Assembly (NCBI RefSeq): GCF_001427825.1
Contig: NZ_LMGT01000001.1
Span: 988,305-1,052,304, forward strand
DNA length: 64,000 nucleotides
Direction: 5' to 3'
DNA from: Brevundimonas sp. Root608
GTDB lineage: Bacteria > Pseudomonadota > Alphaproteobacteria > Caulobacterales > Caulobacteraceae
Shown: positions 15,976 to 23,711 of the stretch, one piece after another
Layout of the letters: each line of letters begins with the position of its first letter
Numbering within the stretch: the first letter of the stretch is position 1
Notes under the pieces: model-generated
The model's input: the letters and a program-made list of their open reading frames with translations, nothing else
The model's database searches: none
What the model was told of the DNA's origin: nothing
Position numbers and translations under genes: made by a program

Positions 15976-17022
15976 ATGAAACTCTTTGCACTTCTCTCCA
16001 GCGTCGCCGTCCTGGCCCTGGCCGCCGCGGCTCCGGGCGTCGCCTTCGCCCAGGAGGCCGCCCAGCCCGCAGCGCCCCCGGCGCCCGCGGTCAACATCAT
16101 CCGCAGCGCCACCGACCTGCCCGCGCCGCTGACCGCCAACAGCCCGCGCCACCATGTGGTGGGCCTTGAGACCACCGAGGTGATCGGCCAACTGGAGGAC
16201 GGCACGAGCTATACCTACTGGACCTACAACAATAAGGTCCCCGGGCCCTTCGTCCGCGTGCGGGTCGGCGACACGGTCGAGGTCAACATGACCAACGCCG
16301 CCAACAGCGTCATGATGCACAACGTCGACTTCCACGCCGTGACGGGTCCGGGCGGCGGGGCGGCGGCGACCAACGCAAACCCCGGCGAGACCAAGTCCTT
16401 CACCTTCAAGGCCCTGCAGCCGGGCCTCTACGTCTACCACTGCGCAACGCCGATGGTGGCCCAGCATATCGCCAACGGCATGTACGGCCTGATCCTCGTC
16501 GAGCCCGAGGGCGGACTGCCCGCGGTGGACCACGAGTTCTACGTCATGCAGGGCGAGATCTACACCGAGGAAGACCAGGGCACGCCCGGCCTGCTGACGG
16601 AGAGCGTCGAGAAGCTGCTCGACGAACGGCCGACCTATTACGTCATGAACGGCGCCTTCAAGGCCCTGACCGGCGAAAACGCCCTCAAGGTCGAGGTCGG
16701 CGACAGCGCCCGGATCTATTTCGGCGTCGGCGGCCCCAACAAGATCTCCAGCTTCCACGTCATCGGCGAGATCTTCGAGAACGTCTACCGCGACGCCTCC
16801 CTGACCAGCCCGCCGGTCACCGACGTGCAGACCGTGCTGGTGCCCCCGGGCGGCGCCACGGTGGTGGACCTGACCTTCGAGGTCCCCGGCAGCTATATCA
16901 TGGTCGATCACGCCCTGAGCCGCGTCGACCGCGGCGCCGCCGGCATCATCGAGGTCACCGGACCGCAGAACCCGGACATCTTCCGGGGCGCGCCCGAGGC
17001 CCACAACCATATGGAACACTAG
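15976..17022 (+). CDS. nirK: Copper-containing nitrite reductase NirK, class II (AniA-like)
   Basis: NirK reduces nitrite to NO in the periplasm. The 348-residue precursor has a signal peptide (MKLFALLSSVAVLALAAAAPGVAFA) and two cupredoxin domains. Type 1 copper ligands are His in MMHNVDFHAVTG plus Cys, His and Met in YHCATPMVAQHIANGMYG; type 2 ligands include His in SSFHVIGEIF. The spacing around YHCA and the phrase GLILVEPEGGLP resemble Neisseria AniA-type class II enzymes. I prefer the ATG at 15976, because GGGGA is six bases upstream; an ATG at 15970 is also possible. The likely electron donor, pseudoazurin, is encoded at 21642. Confidence 0.96.
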   Translation: MKLFALLSSVAVLALAAAAPGVAFAQEAAQPAAPPAPAVNIIRSATDLPAPLTANSPRHHVVGLETTEVIGQLEDGTSYTYWTYNNKVPGPFVRVRVGDTVEVNMTNAANSVMMHNVDFHAVTGPGGGAAATNANPGETKSFTFKALQPGLYVYHCATPMVAQHIANGMYGLILVEPEGGLPAVDHEFYVMQGEIYTEEDQGTPGLLTESVEKLLDERPTYYVMNGAFKALTGENALKVEVGDSARIYFGVGGPNKISSFHVIGEIFENVYRDASLTSPPVTDVQTVLVPPGGATVVDLTFEVPGSYIMVDHALSRVDRGAAGIIEVTGPQNPDIFRGAPEAHNHMEH

Positions 17023-17044
17023 TCGCCAGTCTGGTGTGCGACTT

Positions 17045-17081
17045 GCGGCCGTCGGGGATGTCCCCGGCGGCCGTCCTTTTT
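17045..17081 (+). terminator. Intrinsic terminator after nirK
   Basis: A GC-rich stem (GCGGCCGTCGGGGA with its near-perfect complement, two-base loop) is followed by CCTTTTT. It separates nirK from the porin-like gene, though the downstream gene's ribosome-binding site follows within ten bases. Confidence 0.75.
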
Positions 17082-17098
17082 CAGCCGGAGAGAAGACC

Positions 17099-18301
17099 AT
17101 GACGATCAGACGCGCCGCGGCCCTGGCCCTTGCGCTGGCTGCGGTCCCCGCGGCGGCCCTGGCCCAGACGCCGGCGGATGACACGAAGGCGCGCATCCTC
17201 GTCGAGACGCGTTTGCGCAGCGAAACGGTGGATCAGCAGGGATTCGTCGACCGGGCCCAGGCGCTGACCCTGCGGGCCCGGCTGGGCTGGCGGTCGCCGA
17301 CGGCCCATGGCCTGCAGCTGCTGATCGAGGGGGAGGGCGTCGCCGTGTTGGACGACCGCTACTCCGCGCCGTCCGATCCGGTCCCGGGCCGACCCGCGGT
17401 CGCCGACGGGGAAACCCTGGAGCTGAACAGGGCCCAGGTGCGCTGGACCGGCCTGCCCGACACCGAGTTCACGGTGGGCCGCCAGCGGCTGGTCGTGGGC
17501 AATGGCCGGTTCCTCGGCAATTCCGGCTGGCGCCAGAACGAACAGACCTTCGACGCCGTGCGGCTGGCGACGACGGCGCTGAAGCCGGTCGCCCTGACTT
17601 ATGTCTTCGCCGACAGTGTCCAGCGGCCGCTCGGCCATGAACATCCCCAGGGAGTCTGGAGGGGCGATATCCACCTGTTGCAGGCCGAGACGGACACGCC
17701 CGTCGGCCGGCTGAGCGGCTTCGGCCTCGCCATCGATCTCGACAACGCCGCCGCCTCGTCCTCGACCACGATCGGCGCGCGGCTGGCCGGGTCGCGGACC
17801 GTGGCCGGGAATCTGTCGCTGACATGGGCCGGCGAATACGCGGTGCAGTCCGACAACGGGTCCAATCCAGCCGACTATTCGCTTGATTTCCAGGCGGCGG
17901 CCCTGGGACTTCAGGCGCCGCGCTGGTCGGCGGGCTTGGGCTATGAGCGGTTCGACGGCGACGGCGTTTCCGGCTTCCAGACCCCCTTGGGCACGGGTCA
18001 CGGATTTCTCGGCTGGTCCGACGTCATCACCTCGACGCCGGCGTTCGGCGTCCGCGACCTGTTCCTGCGCGGCCATGTCGGCGTCCCGGCGTGGGGGCGC
18101 ACAGCCCGCCTGACCGCCGAAGCGCACCTATTCCACGACGCCGACGGCGCGTTCGACCTTGGTCGGGAGCTGGATTTGTCGGCCGCCCTGCCGATCGACA
18201 GCCACTGGTCGGTGGAGCTCAAGGCGGCGCATTTCGAGGGCGAGCACCCGGCCTTCGGCGACGCCGACAAGGGCTGGCTGATCCTCGAATACCGCTACTG
18301 A
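17099..18301 (+). CDS. Outer-membrane protein, alginate-export/porin-like
   Basis: This 400-residue protein has a signal peptide ending in AAALAQ and alternating beta-strand sequence closing with an aromatic residue (ILEYRY), typical of outer-membrane barrels. Segments such as RLRSETVDQQGF, LTLRARLGWRSP and FTVGRQRLVVGNGRFLGNSGWRQNEQTFDAVRL fit the alginate-export (AlgE-like) domain family. A GGAGAGAAG stretch precedes the ATG. Substrate is unknown; it may be a general anion or nitrite/nitrate pore expressed with nirK, but that is inference. Confidence 0.8.
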   Translation: MTIRRAAALALALAAVPAAALAQTPADDTKARILVETRLRSETVDQQGFVDRAQALTLRARLGWRSPTAHGLQLLIEGEGVAVLDDRYSAPSDPVPGRPAVADGETLELNRAQVRWTGLPDTEFTVGRQRLVVGNGRFLGNSGWRQNEQTFDAVRLATTALKPVALTYVFADSVQRPLGHEHPQGVWRGDIHLLQAETDTPVGRLSGFGLAIDLDNAAASSSTTIGARLAGSRTVAGNLSLTWAGEYAVQSDNGSNPADYSLDFQAAALGLQAPRWSAGLGYERFDGDGVSGFQTPLGTGHGFLGWSDVITSTPAFGVRDLFLRGHVGVPAWGRTARLTAEAHLFHDADGAFDLGRELDLSAALPIDSHWSVELKAAHFEGEHPAFGDADKGWLILEYRY

Positions 18302-18587
18302 ACGGAGGGGACATCCGCGTCCCTACGCCCCATCTTGTCATCCCGGACACCGCAGGGCGGTGATCCGGGACGCTCCGCCGCCGCGCCTGGCTCTCCCGGA
18401 AGCTGCGGCGGCAGCTATCCGGGAGACGGGTCAGGCCGAGTGCGGCCCCTGCCTGTCTTCCGGACAATCGCGCTGCGATTTCCGAGCGTCCGAAAACTCG
18501 TGCGCATTTCGCCCCGGACGCGGCTGAGCCGCGTCCGGGATAACAAGGTCTGGAACGCGGGGGAGGGGCCTTATCCGGGCGTTCCCC
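18302..18587. repeat. Palindromic REP/MITE-like element (core 18334-18547)
   Basis: The 214-bp core is bounded by inverted ends CTTGTCATCCCGGAC (18334-18348) and GTCCGGGATAACAAG (18533-18547), which are complementary at 14 of 15 positions. Inside are several smaller palindromes, including one built on CTCCCGG-AGCTGC and a perfect one on CCCGGACGCGGC with a TGA loop (about 18513-18539). No coding frame is convincing. It lies in the convergent spacer between the porin-like gene and nrdJ, a usual place for REP clusters. Confidence 0.8.
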
Positions 18588-20825
18588 CTAGCCGCATTTC
18601 GAATAGCCGCACTCGAAGCAGGTGTCGCAGCCTTCCTTGCGGACCAGGCCGCCGGCGCCGCAACGGGGGCAGCAGGCCGTCGGACGCGCGGCGGCCGTCT
18701 GATCGCCCGGCGCGGCCGCGACAGGGTCGCCATGGTCGCAGGCGGCCGCGTCCCGGGCCAGATGTCGCTCGATCACGCCGCCGATCGCCGCCAGCAGGGA
18801 GGGCACATAGCGGCCGTTGATCCAGCCGCCGCCGCGCGGCTCGAACACCGCCTTCAGTTCCTCGGCCACGAAGGACACGTCGCCGCCGCGGCGGAATACG
18901 GCCGAGATCATCCGCGTCAGGCCCAGGGTCCAGGCGTAGTGCTCCATGTTCTTGGAGTTGACGAAGATTTCGAACGGCCGCGGCCCGTCCGGCCCCTCCA
19001 CGTCGTTCAGGGTGACGTAGACGGCATGCGGGCTGTCGGGCCATTTGATCTTGTAGGTCGAACCGGTCAGCGCCTCGGGCCGCGGGCTCAGGCGGATCTC
19101 GGCGGGCGGCGCGGGCACGGGCGCGACGGCCGGAGCGGCGGAAAGCACGGAGCCGGTGACGGCGTTCGGCCGATAGGTGGTCAGGCCCTTGCAGCCCAGT
19201 CGCCACCCTTCGACGTAGACATCCGCGAAGTCGTCGAAAGCGATGTCCTCGGGGCAGTTCACGGTCTTGGAAATCGAGCTGTCGATCATTTCCTGGGCCG
19301 CCGCCTGCATGCGCAGGTGCTGGGCCGGGGTCAGGGTCTGGGCGGTGACGAAGGAGTCCGCGGGCGGCGGCGCGTCGCCGTGCAGCCGTTTCCACACCGT
19401 CAGGGCGTAGTCCTCGACCGCCTCCTCGCGCTTCGAGCCGTCGGGCTGAAGCACCTTGCGAGTGTAGGCGAAGGCGAACACCGGCTCGACGCCGGACGAG
19501 ACATTGCCGGCCATCAGGGAGGTGGTGCCGGTCGGCGCGATCGACGTCAGGCAGCCGTTGCGCAGGCCGTGCCGGGCGATCAGGGCCCGCGTCTCCTCGT
19601 CAAGTTCGAGCAGGTTGGGCCGGTCGAGCACGGCGGGATCGTAGAGCGGGTAGGGGCCTTTTTCGGCGGCCAGTTCGGCCGAGGCGCGATAGGCCTCGCG
19701 CTTGATGACGCCCAGCCATCGCCGGGCCGTGTCCGCCGCCGCTTCGCCCCCATAGGGAATGCCGCAGAACACGAGGGCGTCGGCCAGGCCGGTGACGCCG
19801 AGGCCGAGCCGCCGCTTGGCCCGGGCCTCTTCCGCCTGGGCCTCCAGCGGGAAGCGCGAGACGTCGATGACGTTGTCGAGGAAGCGAATCGCCGTGCGGG
19901 TCAGTTCCCCCAGCCGCTCCTCGTCCAGCGTCGCCCCGGCCTCGAACGGACTGTTCACCAGCCGCGCCAGGTTGATCGAGCCCAGCAGGCAGGCGCCGTA
20001 GGGCGGCAGCATCTGCTCGCCGCACGGGTTGCTGGCGGAAATCGTCTCGACGCCGGCGAGGTTGTTCCGGTCATTGACCCGGTCGATGAAGATGACGCCC
20101 GGCTCGGCGACGTCATAGGTCGCCTGCATGAGCCGGGCCCACAGGTCGCGCGCGGGAACGGTCCGGTGGGTCTCGCCGCCAAAGACCAGCGGCCAGTCCG
20201 CTCCGGCTTCAAGGGCGCGCATGAAGGCGTCGGGCACCAGCACCGAGACGTTGAAATTCCTCAGCCGGGCCGGGTCGCGCTTGGCGTCGATGAAGGCCTC
20301 GATGTCGGGGTGATCGATGCGCAAGCAGCCCATCATGGCCCCGCGCCGCTGCCCGGCGGACAGGATGGTGCGGCACATCGAGTCCCACACGTCCATGAAG
20401 CTGAGCGGGCCCGAGGCGTCGGCGCCGACGCCCTTCACCGGCGCGCCCGACGGGCGGATGGTCGAGAAGTCCATGCCCACGCCGCCGCCCTGCTGCATGG
20501 TCACGGCGGCCTCGCTCACGGCCTGGAAAATGCCGCCCAGATCGTCCGGGACCGTTCCCATGACGAAGCAGTTGAACAGGGTCACGGTGCGGCCGGTCCC
20601 GGCCCCCGCCATGATCCGGCCGGCGGGGAGGAACTGGAAATCCGACAGGGCGTCGGCGAACCGGTCCCGCCAGTGCCGTCGCAGCTTCGGCGTCTCCGCT
20701 TCAGCTATGGCCGCCGCCACCCGCGCCCAGGTCTGCTCGACTGTGTCGTCGCCGGACCCCTCGGCCGGCCTGAAGCGGTATTTGCTGGACCATATGTCGG
20801 CCGCGAGCGGGTTGTCGAACGCCAT
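18588..20825 (-). CDS. nrdJ: Class II (adenosylcobalamin-dependent) ribonucleotide reductase
   Basis: The 745-residue enzyme makes deoxyribonucleotides with a B12-derived radical and needs no oxygen. Recognisable parts are LPAGRIMAGAGT, TLFNCFVMGTV, QQGGGVGMDFSTIRP, the active-site segment SASNPCGEQ, NLPPYGACLLGS-type sequence and STAPTGT-like SIAPTGTTSLMAGN. A cysteine-rich C-terminal zinc ribbon (CCPRCG, CDTCFECGYSKCG) ends the protein. The ATG at 20825 was chosen because AAGGAG lies about eight bases upstream. It is divergent from the RIC-like gene across 113 bp holding an NnrR-type box. Confidence 0.95.
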   Translation of the reverse strand: MAFDNPLAADIWSSKYRFRPAEGSGDDTVEQTWARVAAAIAEAETPKLRRHWRDRFADALSDFQFLPAGRIMAGAGTGRTVTLFNCFVMGTVPDDLGGIFQAVSEAAVTMQQGGGVGMDFSTIRPSGAPVKGVGADASGPLSFMDVWDSMCRTILSAGQRRGAMMGCLRIDHPDIEAFIDAKRDPARLRNFNVSVLVPDAFMRALEAGADWPLVFGGETHRTVPARDLWARLMQATYDVAEPGVIFIDRVNDRNNLAGVETISASNPCGEQMLPPYGACLLGSINLARLVNSPFEAGATLDEERLGELTRTAIRFLDNVIDVSRFPLEAQAEEARAKRRLGLGVTGLADALVFCGIPYGGEAAADTARRWLGVIKREAYRASAELAAEKGPYPLYDPAVLDRPNLLELDEETRALIARHGLRNGCLTSIAPTGTTSLMAGNVSSGVEPVFAFAYTRKVLQPDGSKREEAVEDYALTVWKRLHGDAPPPADSFVTAQTLTPAQHLRMQAAAQEMIDSSISKTVNCPEDIAFDDFADVYVEGWRLGCKGLTTYRPNAVTGSVLSAAPAVAPVPAPPAEIRLSPRPEALTGSTYKIKWPDSPHAVYVTLNDVEGPDGPRPFEIFVNSKNMEHYAWTLGLTRMISAVFRRGGDVSFVAEELKAVFEPRGGGWINGRYVPSLLAAIGGVIERHLARDAAACDHGDPVAAAPGDQTAAARPTACCPRCGAGGLVRKEGCDTCFECGYSKCG

Positions 20826-20874
20826 GGGGGAATCTCCTTCCCCCGGAGACTCGCCGATTCTGCCCGCCGGGAGA

Positions 20875-20888
20875 TTGTCCGGGCGCAA
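20875..20888 (+). promoter_or_regulatory. Crp/Fnr box between nrdJ and the RIC-like gene
   Basis: TTGTC-CGGG-CGCAA lies almost midway between the two divergent starts (56.5 and 57.5 bases), so one bound regulator could serve both genes. Confidence 0.6.
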
Positions 20889-20938
20889 CGACGGACCGGT
20901 CCGCCTTCGTCATCGGGACGCATCAAGGAGATGAGTCC

Positions 20939-21577
20939 ATGCCGTCGCAGTTCCGGCGTCCCGACCTGATTCCCGACGCTGATCCCGGCGTCCTGCGGCG
21001 CTGGGGCGTCGCCGACTGCGATCGGGTCGACCGCGGCGCCCTGACCCGCAGCCTTACCCGCCTGCAGCACGACGAGGTCGCGCCGCCGTCGGACGTCGCC
21101 CGCCTGGTCCGACACATCCGCGACCGCTACCACCGCGCCCTGGTCGAGGTGATCGGGGACGCGGTGGCCCTGGCGACGGCCTGCGAAACGGCGCACAGCG
21201 GCGAGGAGATCTGGCCGCACGGCCTGTCCGACCGGTTGATCGAGGTTCTTGAGGCGCTCGAACACCACCAGCAGCGCGAGGACGCCGTCGTCTTCCCCAT
21301 GCTCCTGGCGGAAACGCCGCGGGCGGCCGGGGCGGCGAGGATCATGGAGGCCGAGCACGCGCGGATCCGCCGGCTGCTCGACGCCCTGCACAGCCTCACC
21401 CGGGGCTTCGAGGCTCCCGCGGGCGCCTGCGCCAAATGGCGGGTCCTGCTTGTCCTGTGCTGCAAGATCAATGTCGACATCCGCGAACAGATGCGACTGG
21501 AAGAATGCGAGCTGTTTTCAGCACACATCCGGGATACTACGGAGGACAGTGTTTGTTCAGCCGCAATGTTCCGGTGA
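20939..21577 (+). CDS. RIC/YtfE-like hemerythrin-domain protein (iron-sulfur repair, NO stress)
   Basis: The 212-residue protein aligns with the di-iron hemerythrin part of YtfE/ScdA/DnrN: DRYHRALVE, HHQQREDAVVFPML, AEHARIRRLL and EGACxxW-like PAGACAKWRVL. These proteins repair iron-sulfur clusters damaged by NO. The amino end (LRRWGVADCDRVDRG) is only loosely like the usual DUF542 domain. Near the C-terminus the family's HIHLExxxLF-type motif reads EQMRLEECELF, so one expected His iron ligand seems absent. AAGGAG precedes the ATG. It sits between nrdJ and pseudoazurin; an NnrR-type box for the latter lies inside its last codons. Confidence 0.8.
   Translation: MPSQFRRPDLIPDADPGVLRRWGVADCDRVDRGALTRSLTRLQHDEVAPPSDVARLVRHIRDRYHRALVEVIGDAVALATACETAHSGEEIWPHGLSDRLIEVLEALEHHQQREDAVVFPMLLAETPRAAGAARIMEAEHARIRRLLDALHSLTRGFEAPAGACAKWRVLLVLCCKINVDIREQMRLEECELFSAHIRDTTEDSVCSAAMFR
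21553..21566 (+). promoter_or_regulatory. Crp/Fnr box upstream of pseudoazurin
   Basis: TTGTT-CAGC-CGCAA lies within the 3' end of the RIC-like gene. Its centre is 82.5 bases before the pseudoazurin ATG, giving a class II start near 21601, in the spacer. Confidence 0.6.
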
Positions 21578-21641
21578 CGACAAAGACTAGAACAAGGCCA
21601 TGCCGCGAACATCTCGCGCATTCACCTTTAAGGTCCAAGTC

Positions 21642-22088
21642 ATGTTCCTGAAACTCCTCCCCATGGTCTGCGCCGCCGCCGCGCTGATCGCCGCCGCTCC
21701 CGCCGTCGCCGGCGAACACACGGTGCAGATGCTGAACCGCGGTCCCGGCGGGGCGATGATCTTCTCGCCGGCCGTGGTTCAGGCGCGGGCCGGCGATACG
21801 ATCCGCTTCGTGCCGACCGACCCGGGCCACAACGCCGAAACCATCGCCGGCATGATTCCGGCCGGCGCGACGGTTCAGCGCGGCCCGATGGGACGGGAAT
21901 TCGTCCTGCGGGTGACCCAGCCCGGCGTGTATGGCGTGAAGTGCGCGCCGCATTACAGCATGGGCATGGTCGCCCTGATCCAGGTGGGCGCGGCCGGTTC
22001 GAATCTGGAAGCCGTCCGGACGGCCGTGGCCCGCACGCCGCCGATCGCGCGCCGTCGGTTCACCGAGATGCTGACCCGCGTTCGCTAA
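21642..22088 (+). CDS. Pseudoazurin (blue copper electron carrier)
   Basis: This is a 148-residue precursor with a signal peptide (MFLKLLPMVCAAAALIAAAPAVAG) and one cupredoxin domain. Copper ligands are His in DPGHNAET and Cys, His and Met in KCAPHYSMGM. The mature start EHTVQMLNRGPGGAMIFSPAVVQA is characteristic of pseudoazurin. It carries electrons from the bc1 complex to NirK in the periplasm. I chose the ATG at 21642 for the signal peptide and the AAGG upstream; an in-frame ATG at 21600 would add 14 residues. Confidence 0.93.
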   Translation: MFLKLLPMVCAAAALIAAAPAVAGEHTVQMLNRGPGGAMIFSPAVVQARAGDTIRFVPTDPGHNAETIAGMIPAGATVQRGPMGREFVLRVTQPGVYGVKCAPHYSMGMVALIQVGAAGSNLEAVRTAVARTPPIARRRFTEMLTRVR

Positions 22089-22096
22089 GCCGGAAA

Positions 22097-22132
22097 GGCT
22101 GAAGGCCGACCCTCGCGGGTCGGCCTTCAGCC
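22097..22132. terminator. Bidirectional hairpin between pseudoazurin and nnrR
   Basis: A perfect 15-base stem (GGCTGAAGGCCGACC) with a six-base loop stands between convergent genes. A short T-run follows only on the minus strand, so it suits the nnrR transcript best. Confidence 0.65.
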
Positions 22133-22160
22133 GCTGTCCGGGAGACACGGAGCCGACGGT

Positions 22161-22868
22161 TCAGCCGACGCCGTTCTCAGCCAGCTGGCTCAGGGCGCGA
22201 GGATCGCGCACGATGATCCGGCGCCGGGCGCTGCCCGTCACGCCGCGCTGATCCAGGGCCGCCAGGGTCCGGCTGACCGTATGCAGGGTGGAGCCCGCCA
22301 TCTCGGCGAGATCCTGACGCGTGATCGGAAAATCGATCTCGATCTCGGCGCCGGCGCCGGTGGGCCGGCCCGCCTTCTCCATCAGACGCAACAGGGTGCG
22401 CGCGATCCTCTGCTCCACCCGTTCGCCGGTCATTTCTCCCATCCGACTCTGCAGGTCCATCAGGCGCGTTCCGGCCGCCGCCGTCGAACGCAGCCCGATC
22501 TCGGGGAACTGACGGATGAGCTGACGGAATGCGGGAATGGTCCACCAGATCTCGATACTGTCGACCACGGCGACCGCGTCCGCGGGGAACGCCTGGTTCA
22601 TGAGGGCGGCGACGGTGCCGTACATCTCTCCGGGGCCGATGAAGCGCAGCACCGCCTGTCCGCCATCGGCGCGGGTCTGGACGATCTTGACCCGTCCCTC
22701 CAGCAGGCTGTGGCCGCTGACGCCCGGATCGCCCTGGGCGAAAACGCGGGTTCCGGCCGGAAGCCGGCGAACCGAGCCCGCGGCGACGACGGCCTGCAGC
22801 GCTTCGGCGTCCAGACCGGCGAACATCTCCGAACGCCTCAGGATTTCGATATCGAAGGCTACGGGCAT
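22161..22868 (-). CDS. nnrR: NnrR/DNR-type Crp/Fnr regulator (presumed NO sensor)
   Basis: The 235-residue protein has a cyclic-nucleotide-like sensory domain (~15-125), a dimerisation helix and a Crp-type helix-turn-helix with TRQDLAEMAGSTLHTVSRTL, as in NnrR/DNR. It has no cysteine, so it cannot be an iron-sulfur FNR. NnrR proteins activate nirK and nor in response to NO. The TTGTY-N4-CRCAA boxes near nirK, norZ and pseudoazurin are its probable targets. It is divergent from fixK, with a CCGGT/CCTAGG motif between them. Exact subfamily is assigned from motif and neighbourhood. Confidence 0.85.
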   Translation of the reverse strand: MPVAFDIEILRRSEMFAGLDAEALQAVVAAGSVRRLPAGTRVFAQGDPGVSGHSLLEGRVKIVQTRADGGQAVLRFIGPGEMYGTVAALMNQAFPADAVAVVDSIEIWWTIPAFRQLIRQFPEIGLRSTAAAGTRLMDLQSRMGEMTGERVEQRIARTLLRLMEKAGRPTGAGAEIEIDFPITRQDLAEMAGSTLHTVSRTLAALDQRGVTGSARRRIIVRDPRALSQLAENGVG

Positions 22869-22937
22869 GGCGCGCCTCTGCGACCGACGGGAGTGACGGC
22901 CATCTTACCAGAGCCCTGCCCATGCGCTCCGTCGACT

Positions 22938-22957
22938 CCGGTAAACCCCCTAGGGGG
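22938..22957 (+). promoter_or_regulatory. CCGGT/CCTAGG-type motif, copy B (nnrR/fixK divergent region)
   Basis: CCGGTAAACCCCCTAGGGGG contains a perfect CCCCCTAGGGGG palindrome. It lies 68-87 bases upstream of fixK and about 70-90 upstream of nnrR. No Crp/Fnr box is present here. Because fixK is the classical FixJ target, this is my best candidate FixJ operator. Confidence 0.5.
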
Positions 22958-23024
22958 CACTCCCGAATATCGGCGGGGAGGGGGCGGGCCCTAGAGTGAG
23001 GGCTCAAGTTCACCGGACCACCCC

Positions 23025-23711
23025 ATGCCCGCTCTCCGCATCTGCGAAATCACGGACCAACCGATCCCAACGCCGCGCGAGGAAACGCCGGATTGCCATC
23101 TGTGCGCCGTGTTCGCGAACGCTTCGGCCGCCCCGCGATCGCCGTTCGCACCGGGCGAGCACCTGTTCCGGCAAGGCGATCCGGTGCGGCTGGTCTACCG
23201 CGTCCTGAAGGGGGCGGTGGTGAGCTACCGGCTTCTCAGCGACGGGCGTCGCCAGGTCACCGGCTTTCACCTGCCCGGGGACTTCGTCGGCCTCGAGGCC
23301 GGCGTCGAACACGCCACCACCGCCGAGGCCCTGAGCGCCGTCCACGCCTCGGCGATCGAGCGCGTCGAGCTGGCCGAGCGGGCCGTAACGGATATCGGCC
23401 TCGCCCGCGCCCTGTGGCAGATCACCGTCCGCGCCTTCCAGCGCAGCGAGGACCACGCCCTGATCCTGGCCCGGCAGGGCGCGACCGAACGCGTCGTCGC
23501 CTTCCTGCTCGATTTCGCGGCGCGCCAGGGACATCCGGAGTTCATCGACCTGCCGATGACGAGGCAGGACATCGCCGACCATGTCGGTCTGACAATCCAC
23601 ACGGTCTCGAGGACCCTGTCCCAGTTGCAGACCGCCGGCCTGATCGAGGCCCGTTCCACCCGGCACGTGCGTCTGCTGCAACGTGACCGCCTGGACGGCA
23701 TCTGCGCGTGA
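23025..23711 (+). CDS. fixK: FixK-type Crp/Fnr regulator
   Basis: The 228-residue protein has a sensory domain and a helix-turn-helix MTRQDIADHVGLTIHTVSRTLSQLQ very close to FixK of rhizobia and Caulobacter. Three cysteines lie near the amino end (RICEI, DCHLC) but the central cysteine of FNR is missing, so a four-ligand FNR cluster is unlikely. FixK activates the cbb3 oxidase genes; the TTGCG-N4-CGCAA boxes before ccoN, the TonB receptor and DUF454 fit it. No strong ribosome-binding site precedes the ATG. The following receiver gene overlaps by four bases. Confidence 0.87.
   Translation: MPALRICEITDQPIPTPREETPDCHLCAVFANASAAPRSPFAPGEHLFRQGDPVRLVYRVLKGAVVSYRLLSDGRRQVTGFHLPGDFVGLEAGVEHATTAEALSAVHASAIERVELAERAVTDIGLARALWQITVRAFQRSEDHALILARQGATERVVAFLLDFAARQGHPEFIDLPMTRQDIADHVGLTIHTVSRTLSQLQTAGLIEARSTRHVRLLQRDRLDGICA

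Noticed and set aside
20826..20938. Cobalamin riboswitch upstream of the B12-dependent nrdJ
   Set aside because: The leader is at most 113 bp and shared with a divergent promoter. I see no B12-box-like conserved core.
23025..23711. Calling the 23025 regulator an iron-sulfur FNR because of N-terminal cysteines
   Set aside because: Only three N-terminal Cys are seen and the central Cys ligand of FNR is absent; the DNA-binding helix is FixK-like.
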